In this document: one piece after another, positions 1 to 8,002 of the stretch
Layout: the number at the start of each line of letters is the position of its first letter
How positions within the stretch are numbered: the stretch's first letter is position 1
From: Streptomyces antarcticus
Lineage (GTDB): Bacteria > Actinomycetota > Actinomycetes > Streptomycetales > Streptomycetaceae
Assembly (NCBI RefSeq): GCF_026627255.1
Contig: NZ_JAPNLM010000011.1
Location: 185,848 to 249,847 of the forward strand
Length of the DNA stretch: 64,000 nucleotides
Reading direction: 5' to 3'
The notes under the pieces: model-generated
What the model was told of the DNA's origin: nothing
Database searches by the model: none
The model's input: the letters and a program-made list of their open reading frames with translations, nothing else
Translations under genes and position numbers: made by a program

Positions 1-1
1 G

Positions 2-163
2 ACGGAAGTCGCCTGGTCCGGCTTCTACCAGCCCCACCGGCCGAACTGGGGCGAACTGCCCCTGGGGCCCTATGTCTTCCCGCGCCCGGCCTACGACAAC
101 GCCCTGGCCGCGCCGGTCCCTCTCACCCAGGACCCCCTCGCCCCTTTGCTGGGCGAGGGATAG
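2..163 (+). CDS. C-terminal end of an unidentified protein (partial, left edge)
   Basis: An open frame runs in from the left edge and stops at TAG 161-163, leaving 53 residues. The tail is rich in Pro, Trp and Tyr (for example WSGFYQPHRPNWGELPLG) and ends in LLGEG. No family could be recognised from this short piece. The clean frame and third-position G/C bias make it likely to be a real gene end. An 18-bp tandem duplication begins 17 bases after the stop. Confidence 0.5.
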   Translation, partial: TEVAWSGFYQPHRPNWGELPLGPYVFPRPAYDNALAAPVPLTQDPLAPLLGEG

Positions 164-180
164 CCACCGGCGAGGGCCCG

Positions 181-215
181 ACCCCGTTGGCGACGGCGAC
201 CCCGTTGGCGACGGC
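181..215. repeat. Two tandem copies of an 18-bp unit
   Basis: The unit ACCCCGTTGGCGACGGCG is present at 181-198 and repeated, lacking its last base, at 199-215. It lies between the stop of the partial first gene and the next promoter region. No function is apparent. Confidence 0.7.
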
Positions 216-268
216 CGTCAGCAACCGCTGGCTTGATCACACCGGTGCATTCGAACACCGGCCTACGA

Positions 269-280
269 TGATCTAGATCA
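269..280. promoter_or_regulatory. 12-bp perfect palindrome upstream of small membrane gene
   Basis: TGATCTAGATCA is a perfect palindrome just before the ribosome-binding site of the gene at 294. It directly follows a possible -10 hexamer (TACGAT, 264-269). A repressor site is plausible but inferred only from position and symmetry. Confidence 0.4.
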
Positions 281-293
281 CGAAGGGGGAGTC

Positions 294-500
294 ATGAGAC
301 TGGCATGGCTGGGGTGGCTGGTCGACCAATGGGACGAGTTGGGGTACAGCAACGGAGCACTGCGGGGCGCGATCGGCACGGTCGCGGTCCTGATCAGTGC
401 GGCGATCGTCGCCGTGGCGCTGCAGCGTTTCCGCGTGGCCGCGCTGGCAGCAGCAGGGGTGGTCACCGCCGTGGGGGTCGGCTGGCTGTCGACCCACTGA
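294..500 (+). CDS. Small two-helix membrane protein
   Basis: This 68-residue protein has a charged N-terminus (about residues 1-25) and then two adjacent hydrophobic stretches (about 27-44 and 47-64) split by a QRFR turn, so it is probably an integral membrane hairpin. The ATG follows a strong GAAGGGGGA ribosome site. No family was recognised. It stands alone; the next gene starts 225 bases downstream. The start is well supported; the function is unknown. Confidence 0.6.
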   Translation: MRLAWLGWLVDQWDELGYSNGALRGAIGTVAVLISAAIVAVALQRFRVAALAAAGVVTAVGVGWLSTH

Positions 501-713
501 CGGGGGGGCTGGTGTCTTCCCCCGGACGTGGGGCCGGCTTGCACTCGGTCGTCAGGCCGTCTTGGCGCAGGAGCAGCCCGGGAGGGGAGAACTGCACGAA
601 GAGCTTCTCCGCGATGCGCACGAAACGATCACCTGGCTCCGGGACGGTGAGGCGGCCAGGTGGCGGGCGGCGGGGCGGCGGCGTGCTGACGTGCGGTGGG
701 CGGGGTTGCTGCC

Positions 714-719
714 TAGGGT
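714..719 (+). promoter_or_regulatory. -10 hexamer TAGGGT exactly 6 nt before ATG 726 (leaderless promoter)
   Basis: TAGGGT is followed by six bases and then the ATG of the cupin gene. No Shine-Dalgarno sequence precedes the ATG. This spacing puts the transcription start on the A of the start codon. The same arrangement recurs at 3912, 7400, 23872, 28079, 58115 and 60086. Confidence 0.5.
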
Positions 720-725
720 TCCGGT

Positions 726-1064
726 ATGGAGATCACTTCGCTGGGGCCGTTGGCGGATGAGCTGTTGGCCACCGCGCGGGCGGCCGGGTCGAGCGCGGGC
801 CGCAGTGGCAGGACCGTGTTCGGCGGTCACGGCAGCGCTCTGGGTCAGACCATGATCGCGCTGCTGGCGGGCAGCACTCTGTCCGATCACGAGAACCCGG
901 GCCAGGCGACCGTGCTGGTCGTACGGGGACGGGTCCGCTTGACGGTGGAGGAGTCGTTCCGTGAGGGGACGCCGTACGACCTGCTGCCGGTGCCCGAAGC
1001 GGTGCACGGCCTGGAAGCGGTCGAGGACTCGGTGGTCCTGCTGACGGTGGCCCGGCAAGTCTGA
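726..1064 (+). CDS. Single-domain cupin protein
   Basis: A 112-residue protein whose C-terminal two thirds looks like a cupin beta-barrel: GQATVLVVRGRVRLTVEES (strand-turn-strand), then PEAVHGLEAVEDSVVLLTVA, the second cupin motif with the usual Pro and His. The N-terminal part is helical (ADELLATARAA). Proteins of this layout often bind a metal or small ligand, and many sit beside stress genes. It is monocistronic. The ATG at 726 has no ribosome site but a TAGGGT hexamer six bases upstream, suggesting a leaderless mRNA. Substrate unknown. Confidence 0.75.
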   Translation: MEITSLGPLADELLATARAAGSSAGRSGRTVFGGHGSALGQTMIALLAGSTLSDHENPGQATVLVVRGRVRLTVEESFREGTPYDLLPVPEAVHGLEAVEDSVVLLTVARQV

Positions 1065-1374
1065 CGTGCCCCGGCCCCGGCCCCGGCCCCGGCCCCGCAA
1101 CAGGATCCGGGCGGTGCCGTCGGTAGCCGCCGGCGTGACGCGCACGGGGTCGAATCCCGGCCGCGCCGCGGTGACCCGTGCGCGTCCCGCGGCTTCGGCC
1201 CCCGCTCTCCGGCGCGGACGGTTCCGGACGGGGACGGGGACGGAGCTGTATGCCCCAGACCCGTCCGGCCTCCCGGCGGTGCCGTCGTCGGGCAGCGCGT
1301 GGACCAGGGCGCCGGCCACGTCCCGGTGCGGCCGGACGGGGAGCGGCCCGGCCGCTTTCCCTTGGCCGCCCCGT
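1065..1374. other. Intergenic region with CCGGCC repeats
   Basis: No convincing gene was found between the cupin (+) and lipoprotein (-) genes, which converge here. A short simple repeat, CCCCGG/GGCCCC in four to five copies, occupies about 1069-1097 and may help separate the convergent transcripts. The remainder shows no clear hairpin or reading frame. Confidence 0.5.
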
Positions 1375-2109
1375 TCAGTGCGGTGACGGTAGCGGGTCCA
1401 GGGCGTTGCCGACGGTGCAGCCGCCTTCGCCGGGCATCCGCTGGATCCGGGGCGGCACCCACACCTCGGTGGCGCCGGGGCCCACGCGGGCCAGAAGGCA
1501 GTCCTGCGCGTCGAAGCCGTTCCCCTTCACCGACAGGAGAACGCCGACCCGGCCGCCGTCCGCCTTCACCTCGGTACGGATCTCCGGTCGCAGGTCCAGG
1601 GCGGCGAGCGTACGGCGCACCTCGGCCTCGTCCGCCCGGCCGTCCGCCGGTATCCGGGGCAGCCGCGCGCGGAGTTCCTCGTACGGCAGCCGGGGCGGTT
1701 CGGGAGGCGGGGCGAAGGCCAGCGGTGGGCCCTCCGGGCAGTCCACGTCACGGGGCTCCTCGCCCCACTCCGACACGGGCGACACCCGCACCGCGAAACA
1801 GCGCCGCACGGCGACCTTCTCGGGGGCGAGCGATCCGTCGTACGCCGAGCCGGACGTGCGGACGACCACGTCGACGCCGTCCCCGTCATGTGTCGAGGCA
1901 CCCGTCAGCCGCAGTACCTCCACCCCGTCGATGCCGGAGGCGGAGCGCCCGACCTCCTCCGCCGTGCGCGGACGCTGGCCGTAGAGCCGCTGGCCCGCCT
2001 TGCGGGCCACCTCCCGTGCGGCGTCGGTCGCCTCGTCCTCAGAGGACTGCACCACCCCGCAGCCGATGGTGAACAGCAACAGCGGTACGAGCAACAACAA
2101 TCGGCGCAT
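1375..2109 (-). CDS. Putative lipoprotein
   Basis: The predicted protein of 244 residues starts MRRLLLLVPLLLFTIGC: a basic n-region, a hydrophobic core and a lipobox (TIGC, Cys17), so it should be lipidated and anchored outside the membrane. The ATG at 2109 has GGAAGG seven to eight bases upstream; an upstream in-frame start would bury the signal peptide. Several Cys residues follow (QDCLLARVG, GGCTVGN) and could form disulfides. No known domain was recognised. It faces the cupin gene and is followed by a 280-bp promoter gap. Confidence 0.75.
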   Translation of the reverse strand: MRRLLLLVPLLLFTIGCGVVQSSEDEATDAAREVARKAGQRLYGQRPRTAEEVGRSASGIDGVEVLRLTGASTHDGDGVDVVVRTSGSAYDGSLAPEKVAVRRCFAVRVSPVSEWGEEPRDVDCPEGPPLAFAPPPEPPRLPYEELRARLPRIPADGRADEAEVRRTLAALDLRPEIRTEVKADGGRVGVLLSVKGNGFDAQDCLLARVGPGATEVWVPPRIQRMPGEGGCTVGNALDPLPSPH

Positions 2110-2391
2110 GTGTCCATCCTTCCGGCACCGCGCACCGCGGACAACCGCTCGCGTACCCAGACCGGCCTGGGCGATCGTACTCACCCGGTGCGGATGGCCG
2201 GGGCGCCGCGGCAGCCGCCGCCGCAGACACCGGTTTCGGGGAGGGTGAGTTCAACACGCCGGGCGGCTTCGCCGTCGCCGGCGAGGTGGGCGGCGACGGA
2301 ACGGACCTGTTCGAGCCCGCGGTCCTGGGCGCCGAGAGCAGGCTGCTCACCCGCGCGGCCGACGTGCGACCTCTGCCTCGGCCGCCCGGCC

Positions 2392-3666
2392 TCAGCGGCG
2401 GGAGCTGCCGGACACGGCCGTCCGGGAACGGTAGACGGCGGCTCCGAGGATGAGGATCGCGGTGCCGGAAATGACGGTGGTCAGGGGCAGGGCGAAGGCG
2501 AGGACCGCGCAACCGGCCAGGCCGACGAGGGGGACCGTGGCGTTGGGCCGTCCCTCTTCGGGGGCGAGGGTCCAGGCGGATGCGTTGGTAATGGCGTAGT
2601 AGGCCAGGACGCCGAAGGAGGAGAAGCCGATCGCCCCGCGTACGTCGGCGGTCGCGGCGAGGAGGGCGACGACGGTGCCGACGGCCAGTTCGGCGCGGCG
2701 CGGAACGCCGGAGTGCGGGTGGACGGCGGACAGGGCGTGGGGCAGATGCCGGTCGCGGGCCATCGCCAGGGTGGTACGGGAGACCCCGAGGATCAGCGCG
2801 AGCAGCGAGCCGAGCGCGGCGACGGCGCCGCCCACGCGGACGACGGGCACCAGCCAGTCGGCGCCCGCCGCCCGTACGGCGTCCGACAGCGGGGCGGTGG
2901 CGTCGGCCAGGCCGCCCGCGCCCAGCACCGTCAGGACGGCGACCGCGACGAGGGCGTAGACGGCGAGGGTGGTGCCGAGCGCGATCGCGATGGCGCGCGG
3001 GATGGTTCGGGCGGGGTCGCGCACTTCCTCCCCGAGGGTGGCGATGCGGGCGTACCCGGCGAAGGCGAAGAACAGCAGGCCGGCGGCCTGGAGCACCCCG
3101 CCGACGGTGGCGTCGGAACCGATCGCCAACCGCGCGGCATCCGCGCCGGTGAAGGTCAGGGAAGCGACGGCGACGGCGGCGAGTACGGCCAGGACCACGG
3201 CGACGATGACACGGGTCAGCAGCGCGGACTTCCGCACCCCGGCGTAGTTCACCGCGGTCAGCGCCACCACGGCCGCCACCGCCACCGCGTGCGTCTGGCC
3301 GGGCCACAGGTAGGCGCCGACGGTGAGGGCCATCGCGGCGCAAGAGGCGGTCTTGCCGACGACGAACGCCCAGCCGGCCAGGTAGCCCCAGAAGTCGCCC
3401 AGGCGTTCGCGGCCGTAGACGTAGGTGCCGCCGGACTGCGGGTACAGGGTGGCCAGACGGGCCGAGGACGTGGCGTTGCAGTAGGCCACGACCGCTGCCA
3501 GGGCAAGGGCGGCCAAGAGCCCGGAACCGGCGGCGGCGGCCGCCGGGCCGAGCGCGGCGAAGATCCCTGCCCCGATCATGGAGCCCAGGCCGATCACCAC
3601 CGCGTCGGCCAGCCCCAGACGGCGCTTCATCGCGCCCGGGCCCTTCGCGGCTCCCAGCGTGTCCAT
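2392..3666 (-). CDS. APC-superfamily amino-acid permease
   Basis: The protein (424 residues) has about 12 hydrophobic segments and the APC hallmark in helix 1, GLGSMIGAGIFAALGP, where the unwound GSGI/GAGI element binds the substrate alpha-amino group. SGGTYVYGRERLGDFWGYLAGW matches the second and third helices, and FFAFAGYARIATLGEEVRDPARTIPRA the conserved region after helix 5. It probably imports or exchanges an amino acid or polyamine across the cell membrane. ATG 3666 is preceded by GAAGGGGG; a longer frame upstream is low-complexity. It is divergent from the pentapeptide-repeat gene. Confidence 0.85.
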   Translation of the reverse strand: MDTLGAAKGPGAMKRRLGLADAVVIGLGSMIGAGIFAALGPAAAAAGSGLLAALALAAVVAYCNATSSARLATLYPQSGGTYVYGRERLGDFWGYLAGWAFVVGKTASCAAMALTVGAYLWPGQTHAVAVAAVVALTAVNYAGVRKSALLTRVIVAVVLAVLAAVAVASLTFTGADAARLAIGSDATVGGVLQAAGLLFFAFAGYARIATLGEEVRDPARTIPRAIAIALGTTLAVYALVAVAVLTVLGAGGLADATAPLSDAVRAAGADWLVPVVRVGGAVAALGSLLALILGVSRTTLAMARDRHLPHALSAVHPHSGVPRRAELAVGTVVALLAATADVRGAIGFSSFGVLAYYAITNASAWTLAPEEGRPNATVPLVGLAGCAVLAFALPLTTVISGTAILILGAAVYRSRTAVSGSSRR

Positions 3667-3899
3667 CACCGACCCCCTTCGCGCACCGCACCTCGACTCG
3701 GCGCACCGTAGCCGAGGAACGTGTCGGGCCGGGGGCGTCCAGCGCGGTGAGAGTGGGTGAGCGGCCCGGCGGCACGAACCCGGTGCTCCCGCATCGCGCA
3801 CTGCGTGACGTGGATCGCCGCGGGGCGGGGGCGCTCTCGCCTCCGAGCCACAGGCGCCGTTCCGTGACTCGCGGGTCACCGTCACCGACCGTACGCCTC

Positions 3900-3905
3900 T
3901 ACAGT
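3900..3905 (+). promoter_or_regulatory. -10 hexamer TACAGT exactly 6 nt before ATG 3912 (leaderless promoter)
   Basis: TACAGT, six bases, then ATG. No purine-rich ribosome site lies in CTTGTC before the start. A leaderless transcript is inferred. Confidence 0.45.
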
Positions 3906-3911
3906 CTTGTC

Positions 3912-4859
3912 ATGGTGAGTTCACGTCAGCCCCGGCGCCGGGTGCGCGCCTTGCGTCTATGGCCGGTAGGCGCGGTCCTCGGCCTGACCTTCACCGCTGC
4001 GGTCCTGGTCGCGGCCGCGGTGTTCTCCATCGGGTGGGACCTGCTGGGTGCACGCGGGCTCAAGCAGGAACCCCGCATCGACTCCAAGACGTTGTTCGAC
4101 CTGGTCAAGCTCTCCTTCGGAGTCGTGGCCGGGGCCGGCGCCCTGGTGGCCCTGGTCGTCGCCTACCGCCGCCAGCGCGTCGACGAGGACGGCGCCCTGC
4201 GGGATGCCACCCGCCTTCACAACGAGCGCTTCACCACCGCCGTGGCGCAGCTCGGCGACGAGTCCGCCGCCGTGCGCCTCGGCGGTGTGCACGGCCTCGC
4301 CGGACTCGCCGACGACGCCCCCACCTCCGCGCTGCAGCAGACCTGCATCGACGTCCTGTGCGCCTACCTCCGGCTGCCCTACGCCGCGGAGAGCGACGTC
4401 CCGCAGGACGACGCGGAGGCGCGCCGCGGCCACCTGGCCCTGCGGACGGTCCGGCACACGATCATCCGCCTCATCGGGGACCACCTGAGGTATCCGTCCC
4501 GGCACCCCCACTCATGGCAAGGCCGGCACTTCGACTTCTCCTACGTCACCTTCGACGGCGGAGACTTCTCCGGTGCGAGGTTCTCCGGCGGCACCGTCGA
4601 CTTCTCCGGCGCGAAGTTCTCGGGCGGCACCTTCAGCTTCATCGGCGCGGAGTTCCCCGGGGGCGAGGTCTACTTCATCGAAGCGGAGTTCTCCGGGGGC
4701 GAGGTCTACTTCACGGACGCGGAGTTCTCCGGAGGCATAGTCGACTTCACCGACGCCAGCGGATCCGCACCACACGGACTCCCCCTGGGTGGTTCGTCCT
4801 CGGACGTGCCGAACGGACTCACCCTCCCCCGGATCTGGCACGGGGATGGGACCTCGTGA
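3912..4859 (+). CDS. Membrane-anchored pentapeptide-repeat protein
   Basis: The 315-residue product has a basic N-terminus (SSRQPRRRVRALR), two membrane helices (about 17-38 and 59-79), a basic/acidic helical linker, and a C-terminal stretch (about 205-280) of repeats such as FSGARFSGGTVDFSGAKF and AEFSGGEVYFTDAEF. Phe recurs every five residues, as in the right-handed beta-helix of pentapeptide proteins. Proteins with this N-terminal double helix are common in Streptomyces; their role is unknown. The start was chosen because upstream sequence is non-coding in character and a TACAGT hexamer lies six bases before this ATG. Confidence 0.8.
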   Translation: MVSSRQPRRRVRALRLWPVGAVLGLTFTAAVLVAAAVFSIGWDLLGARGLKQEPRIDSKTLFDLVKLSFGVVAGAGALVALVVAYRRQRVDEDGALRDATRLHNERFTTAVAQLGDESAAVRLGGVHGLAGLADDAPTSALQQTCIDVLCAYLRLPYAAESDVPQDDAEARRGHLALRTVRHTIIRLIGDHLRYPSRHPHSWQGRHFDFSYVTFDGGDFSGARFSGGTVDFSGAKFSGGTFSFIGAEFPGGEVYFIEAEFSGGEVYFTDAEFSGGIVDFTDASGSAPHGLPLGGSSSDVPNGLTLPRIWHGDGTS

Positions 4860-4931
4860 CGTTCGGCATCCCTTTCACAGGCGGTCCGGGTCCGGGTCCG
4901 GGTCACGAGTGCGGCAGCGGCTGCGCGCGGC

Positions 4932-5042
4932 ATGACCGTACGTTTGAACGTTCTGCGCGGAAGCGCCGCCCAGCGGCTCTACGAACGCCACGGATTCGCC
5001 GTGGAAGTCCAGGATCCGATCGACGTCTTCATGGTGCGGGGG
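4932..5042 (+). pseudogene. Remnant of a GNAT acetyltransferase C-terminus
   Basis: The frame reads VRLNVLRGSAAQRLYERHGF and continues EVQDPIDVFMVRG, which is the last beta-strand and helix of GNAT enzymes (the N-x-x-A-x-x-L-Y-x-x-x-G-F signature). Everything N-terminal to it, including the acetyl-CoA loop, is absent. After MVRG the frame passes into unrelated sequence. It is therefore a decayed fragment rather than a gene. Confidence 0.65.
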
Positions 5043-5190
5043 GTGAACGCCTGCGTCGCCGCAGCGATGCCGTCGCCCACATCGTCAGACCGACCAGGGA
5101 AAGAATCAACGTCCCGCCGACGACGGCAGGGACGCCCGCAATGAGGGCAAAGTTCAGCAGCAACTCCACCCACGTCGGATCGTCACCCAT
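5029..5190 (-). CDS. Small single-pass membrane protein
   Basis: The product of 53 residues begins MGDDPTWVELLLNFALIAG, has one long hydrophobic segment (about 9-40) and ends in an Arg-rich cytosolic tail (SLRRRRRSPPAP), obeying the positive-inside rule. The ATG at 5190 has GGTGGGAG upstream and is preferred over a start ten codons earlier. It overlaps the end of the GNAT remnant on the other strand. No family recognised. Confidence 0.5.
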   Translation of the reverse strand: MGDDPTWVELLLNFALIAGVPAVVGGTLILSLVGLTMWATASLRRRRRSPPAP

Positions 5191-5311
5191 CGTGCTCCCA
5201 CCCTGTCTCATACGGGCCATGACGCGTGCGGGCGCCGGTCAGTTCCAGCAGCCCGCCGAAGCTCCGGGGAACCGCTCCAGCAGGCGTACGTGCTCGGCGT
5301 TCGGTGCAGTC

Positions 5312-5353
5312 GGCGACGTACGGGCGGCGACGTACAGGCGGCGACGTACGATC
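5312..5353. repeat. Three 14-bp-spaced copies of GGCGACGTAC
   Basis: GGCGACGTAC starts at 5312, 5326 and 5340, a regular 14-bp period. The copies lie about 230 bp upstream of the secreted-protein gene at 5572. They could be operator iterons or simple slippage products. Confidence 0.6.
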
Positions 5354-5508
5354 GCCTCGCCGCCACCGTCACGAAGTGCCTCGGCGACGGCGTCTTCCAC
5401 CCCACCGCTTCGGACGGGAGTGTCGCCACAGTGGAACCGAACGTCGGCACCTCACCGGAAAGTCCCGAGGTCAGCGAGGAAAGCACTGGCGCGCCGGGAG
5501 CGTTTAGT

Positions 5509-5553
5509 CTGTGGCCTGCCGCCAGGGCGCGTTGCCCCGGCGGCAGGCCACAG
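5509..5553. promoter_or_regulatory. Strong hairpin just upstream of the gene at 5572
   Basis: CTGTGGCCTGCCGCC (5509-5523) is perfectly complementary to GGCGGCAGGCCACAG (5539-5553), and a further inner GGGC/GCCC pairing reduces the loop to five bases. The stem ends 18 bases before the GTG start and abuts its ribosome site. No U-tract follows, so it is either a Rho-independent-like terminator of the GC-rich actinobacterial kind or a leader structure affecting translation. Confidence 0.65.
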
Positions 5554-5571
5554 CAGGGCGGGGAGACGTAC

Positions 5572-6108
5572 GTGAGCAGAAGCAAGGCCCAAGCCGTGTG
5601 GGCGGCCGTCGCGGGGGGCGCGGCGCTCGCGGGCACCATCGTCGCCGGCGGGGTCGTGCTGGCATCGGCCGATGAGGACCTCGGGGACGGCTGGATCCGG
5701 GAGCCCGCGGGCGCGAAGACCCCGGCCCTCGCCGACAGGCAGCCCTCGCAGGGCGAGGTCATGGCGGAACTCACCGCCGCCGCCACCACGGCAGGGCTCA
5801 CCTCCGACACCAAGTCCCGCGCCGAGGAGGGGGAGCTCGCCGACTGCATTGCGGCCTGGACCGGCGACGGTCCCGTCGGCGACAGCCACCTCGCCGCCCT
5901 CGAAACCGCCCTGAACGAACGCGGCTGGCAGGTCACGGCCCGCCGCGGTGAACCCGTCCCGGCCGTGGCGCTGACCAGCGGCTCCTGGCGCCTGGAGTTC
6001 ATCAACGGCGGTCTCGTCGACACCCTTTCCCTGGTAGCCACCCGCTCCGGCCGGACCTGCCAGGACGCCTTCCGCCGCGCCGAGGCAACCCGGGGGCCCC
6101 GGGGCTAG
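5572..6108 (+). CDS. Secreted or membrane-anchored protein of unknown function
   Basis: Starting at GTG 5572 (GGGGAGA upstream), the 178-residue product has a basic start (SRSKAQ), a hydrophobic segment AVWAAVAGGAALAGTIVAGG and then a hydrophilic exported domain. The domain contains two Cys (ADCIAAW and GRTCQDAF) that may form a disulfide, and a Trp-rich strand region (GSWRLEFINGG). An uncleaved anchor is likelier than a signal peptide because no clear AxA site follows the core at once. The frame is open further upstream, but that part overlaps the long hairpin and has poor composition. Confidence 0.65.
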   Translation: MSRSKAQAVWAAVAGGAALAGTIVAGGVVLASADEDLGDGWIREPAGAKTPALADRQPSQGEVMAELTAAATTAGLTSDTKSRAEEGELADCIAAWTGDGPVGDSHLAALETALNERGWQVTARRGEPVPAVALTSGSWRLEFINGGLVDTLSLVATRSGRTCQDAFRRAEATRGPRG

Positions 6109-6259
6109 TGATCCCGGTTCCGGCTTGATGGAGAAGGCTGAGTCGTCTGTCTTCGCACCCACCCCGATGATCAGCGGGCCGCGTCCACGGGCCGGCCGGT
6201 TCCGGCCGGCAAAACCCTTCGGGTGCGGCCGCACGGAGACAGCGGGCCGCCACCGGTCC

Positions 6260-6772
6260 TCACTGCTTGAGCAGGCGTCGGGCGACAACCGCCTCGCGCA
6301 GGCTCGCGGCCATCGCTGCCGCCTGGTCCGGCGGCAGCGCCAGGACACCGTTCTCCGTCATCAGAGCGTGGAACTGCTGCTCGGGGTAGGGGACGCCGGG
6401 CGGCAGAGCGGCGATGTGCCAGTGCAGATGCGCATTGCCCTGCCGGCTGCCGAGCGAGTAGAGGTAGGTGCGCTCCGGCTCGTAGACGGCCTCGACGGCG
6501 AGGGCGATCTCCCGCACGAACAGCATGAGCCGGCTGTAGGCCGCCTCGTCCACGTCGCGCACGGCGTGCTCGACGTGTGCCTTCGGTGCGACCAGGACCT
6601 TGCCCGGCACCGTGGGCCACCTGTCCAGGAACGCCACGTGATCGGCGTCCTCGAAAACCGTCTCGTGCGGGTACTCCGGGTTCCCGGCCAGGAACGCGCA
6701 GACGAAGCACGGGCCGCTCCGGGTCCGCTCCACGTACGCCTCAAGGTCCATTGGCTGTCGCTCCGTTGACAC
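6260..6772 (-). CDS. HIT-family nucleotide hydrolase or transferase
   Basis: The 170-residue protein carries the histidine triad as NAHLHWHIAALPPG (HLHWH at about residues 115-119; the central His is the nucleophile in this family). Upstream are the zinc-site-like CFVCAF and the alpha-phosphate region FLDRWPTVPGKVLVAPKAH. Members hydrolyse nucleoside phosphoramidates or dinucleoside polyphosphates in the cytosol. GTG at 6772 has GAGG upstream; ATG eight codons later (6751) with GGAG is an equally good start. Monocistronic. Confidence 0.85.
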   Translation of the reverse strand: MSTERQPMDLEAYVERTRSGPCFVCAFLAGNPEYPHETVFEDADHVAFLDRWPTVPGKVLVAPKAHVEHAVRDVDEAAYSRLMLFVREIALAVEAVYEPERTYLYSLGSRQGNAHLHWHIAALPPGVPYPEQQFHALMTENGVLALPPDQAAAMAASLREAVVARRLLKQ

Positions 6773-6933
6773 CTGAGCACCTCTGCCTCTCCGTAGGGGC
6801 GCATCAGTCTGCCGCAGGTCGACGGCACCCGCCGGTTCGACCGGGGTGACGCATCGACGGTGGGGGGCGCCGCGGCTCTGGCCGGTGCGAAAGTACGGGC
6901 GCTGCCGGCGCGGCCCGTGTCAGGACGCTCGGC

Positions 6934-7100
6934 ATGTCTGGTCGCGCACTGAGCTTCGGATCGATGGCGCATGGGTACGAACGGTTCCGGCCCGGGCATC
7001 CCATGGAGCTCTTCGACATGGTGATGGCGTATGCGGGGGTCAGCCGATTCGGACTGCCCTTGAGATCATGGGCGCTGGGACAGGCAAGGCTTGGTCGGAC
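6934..7100 (+). pseudogene. Frameshifted N-terminal fragment of a SAM-dependent methyltransferase
   Basis: The frame from 6934 reads LSFGSMAHGYERFRPGHPMELFD, the N-terminus seen in class I methyltransferases. After about 7035 the sequence continues in another frame as IRTALEI-GAGTGKA, the SAM-binding motif I, with one extra codon (Met) inside it. Downstream of about 7095 no methyltransferase sequence remains. A frameshift plus truncation make this a pseudogene. Confidence 0.7.
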
Positions 7101-7387
7101 CGGCCCGAGGGCAGCGGCGGCCGCTGGTAGCGCTGGTAGCCGTGCGGCGACAACGCAGTCAGGCACTGCGTGCCGCTCGTCGTGCCCGGGCGCGGATCCG
7201 TACCGGGTGACGTCCCGATGCGGGCGGGTCCGCGCAACAGCCGGGACGGTCGCCGGGATGGTCGCCGGGACGCTGCAGGGGGCTGCTCACCTCCAACGAT
7301 CGACGGCCTTCCCGGCCCCCGGCCCCGGCCCCCGGCCCCGCTCCGGGCGGGTCCCGCGGCGGCAGGACAGCAGGGACGGGCTCGGAC

Positions 7388-7393
7388 TAGCCT
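7388..7393 (+). promoter_or_regulatory. -10 hexamer TAGCCT exactly 6 nt before ATG 7400 (leaderless promoter)
   Basis: TAGCCT, GATCGC, ATG. No ribosome site is visible, consistent with leaderless translation of the acetyltransferase. Confidence 0.5.
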
Positions 7394-7399
7394 GATCGC

Positions 7400-7936
7400 A
7401 TGATCGAAATCCGTCGCGCGAGCCCGCCGGACGGTGGTGCCCTCGGCGAGATCCACGCCGAGGCATGGAAGGCCGCCTACGCCCCCTTCTTCGCACCCGA
7501 GTTCGCGGCACAGGCGGTACGCGACCGGCGCACCCGCTGGCACGCGCGCGTAGCCGCAGGGCCCGAGACGGTCCTGCTCGCCTCGCTCGGCGGCCGCCCC
7601 CTGGCCCTCGCGTTCTTCGGCCCGTCGGCGGACCGGCCCGGTCTCGCGGAGTTGTACAGCTTCTACGGCCACCCGGACGGCTGGGGCAGCGGCATCGCCG
7701 CCGCCCTGATCGACGCGACGCTCTGCCGCATGAGCGAGGGGGGAGCCGCCGGAGCTCACCTGTGGACCCTGCGCGACACCCCGCAGTCCCGCCGCTTCTA
7801 CACCAAGTCCGGTTTTACCGAGACCGGCGGAACCCGGCTCCACGACTTCGGTGACGGCAGCCCGCTGCAACAGGTCGAGTACGAGCGGGTGTTCACCGGA
7901 CCGTCCGGTCGCCGCCACCACTCGGCCCACTGCTGA
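7400..7936 (+). CDS. GNAT-family N-acetyltransferase
   Basis: A 178-residue protein with the GNAT fold: IRRASPPDGGALGEIHAEAWKAAY (beta1-alpha1), LAELYSFYGHPDGWGSGIAAALID (beta4 and the acetyl-CoA pyrophosphate loop, here GWGSGIA in place of the canonical Q/RxxGxG/A) and DTPQSRRFYTKSGFTETGGT (alpha4-beta6). It should transfer an acetyl group from acetyl-CoA to an unidentified amine. The ATG has no ribosome site but a well placed -10 hexamer. It converges on the SMP-30 gene. Confidence 0.85.
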   Translation: MIEIRRASPPDGGALGEIHAEAWKAAYAPFFAPEFAAQAVRDRRTRWHARVAAGPETVLLASLGGRPLALAFFGPSADRPGLAELYSFYGHPDGWGSGIAAALIDATLCRMSEGGAAGAHLWTLRDTPQSRRFYTKSGFTETGGTRLHDFGDGSPLQQVEYERVFTGPSGRRHHSAHC

Positions 7937-7952
7937 GCCACTCACTGCCGGT

Positions 7953-7993
7953 GGCGGCGGACCGATACGGATCCCCCGGTGCGAACCGCCGCC
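7953..7993. terminator. Possible bidirectional terminator between convergent genes
   Basis: GGCGGCGG (7953-7960) pairs with CCGCCGCC (7986-7993) across a 25-base loop, in the 66-bp gap between convergent genes. The loop is long and no U-tract follows, so support is modest. Confidence 0.35.
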
Positions 7994-8002
7994 GGTCCGG
8001 TG

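Noticed and set aside
552..1462. Minus-strand frames over the cupin gene and the convergent gap
   Set aside because: Arg/Ala/Pro-rich with no motif; contradicted by the plus-strand cupin.
1888..3711. 607-codon plus-strand open frame opposite the APC permease
   Set aside because: Gly/Asp/Gln-rich translation without any domain; it is the antisense shadow of the permease, whose twelve helices and APC motif are clear.
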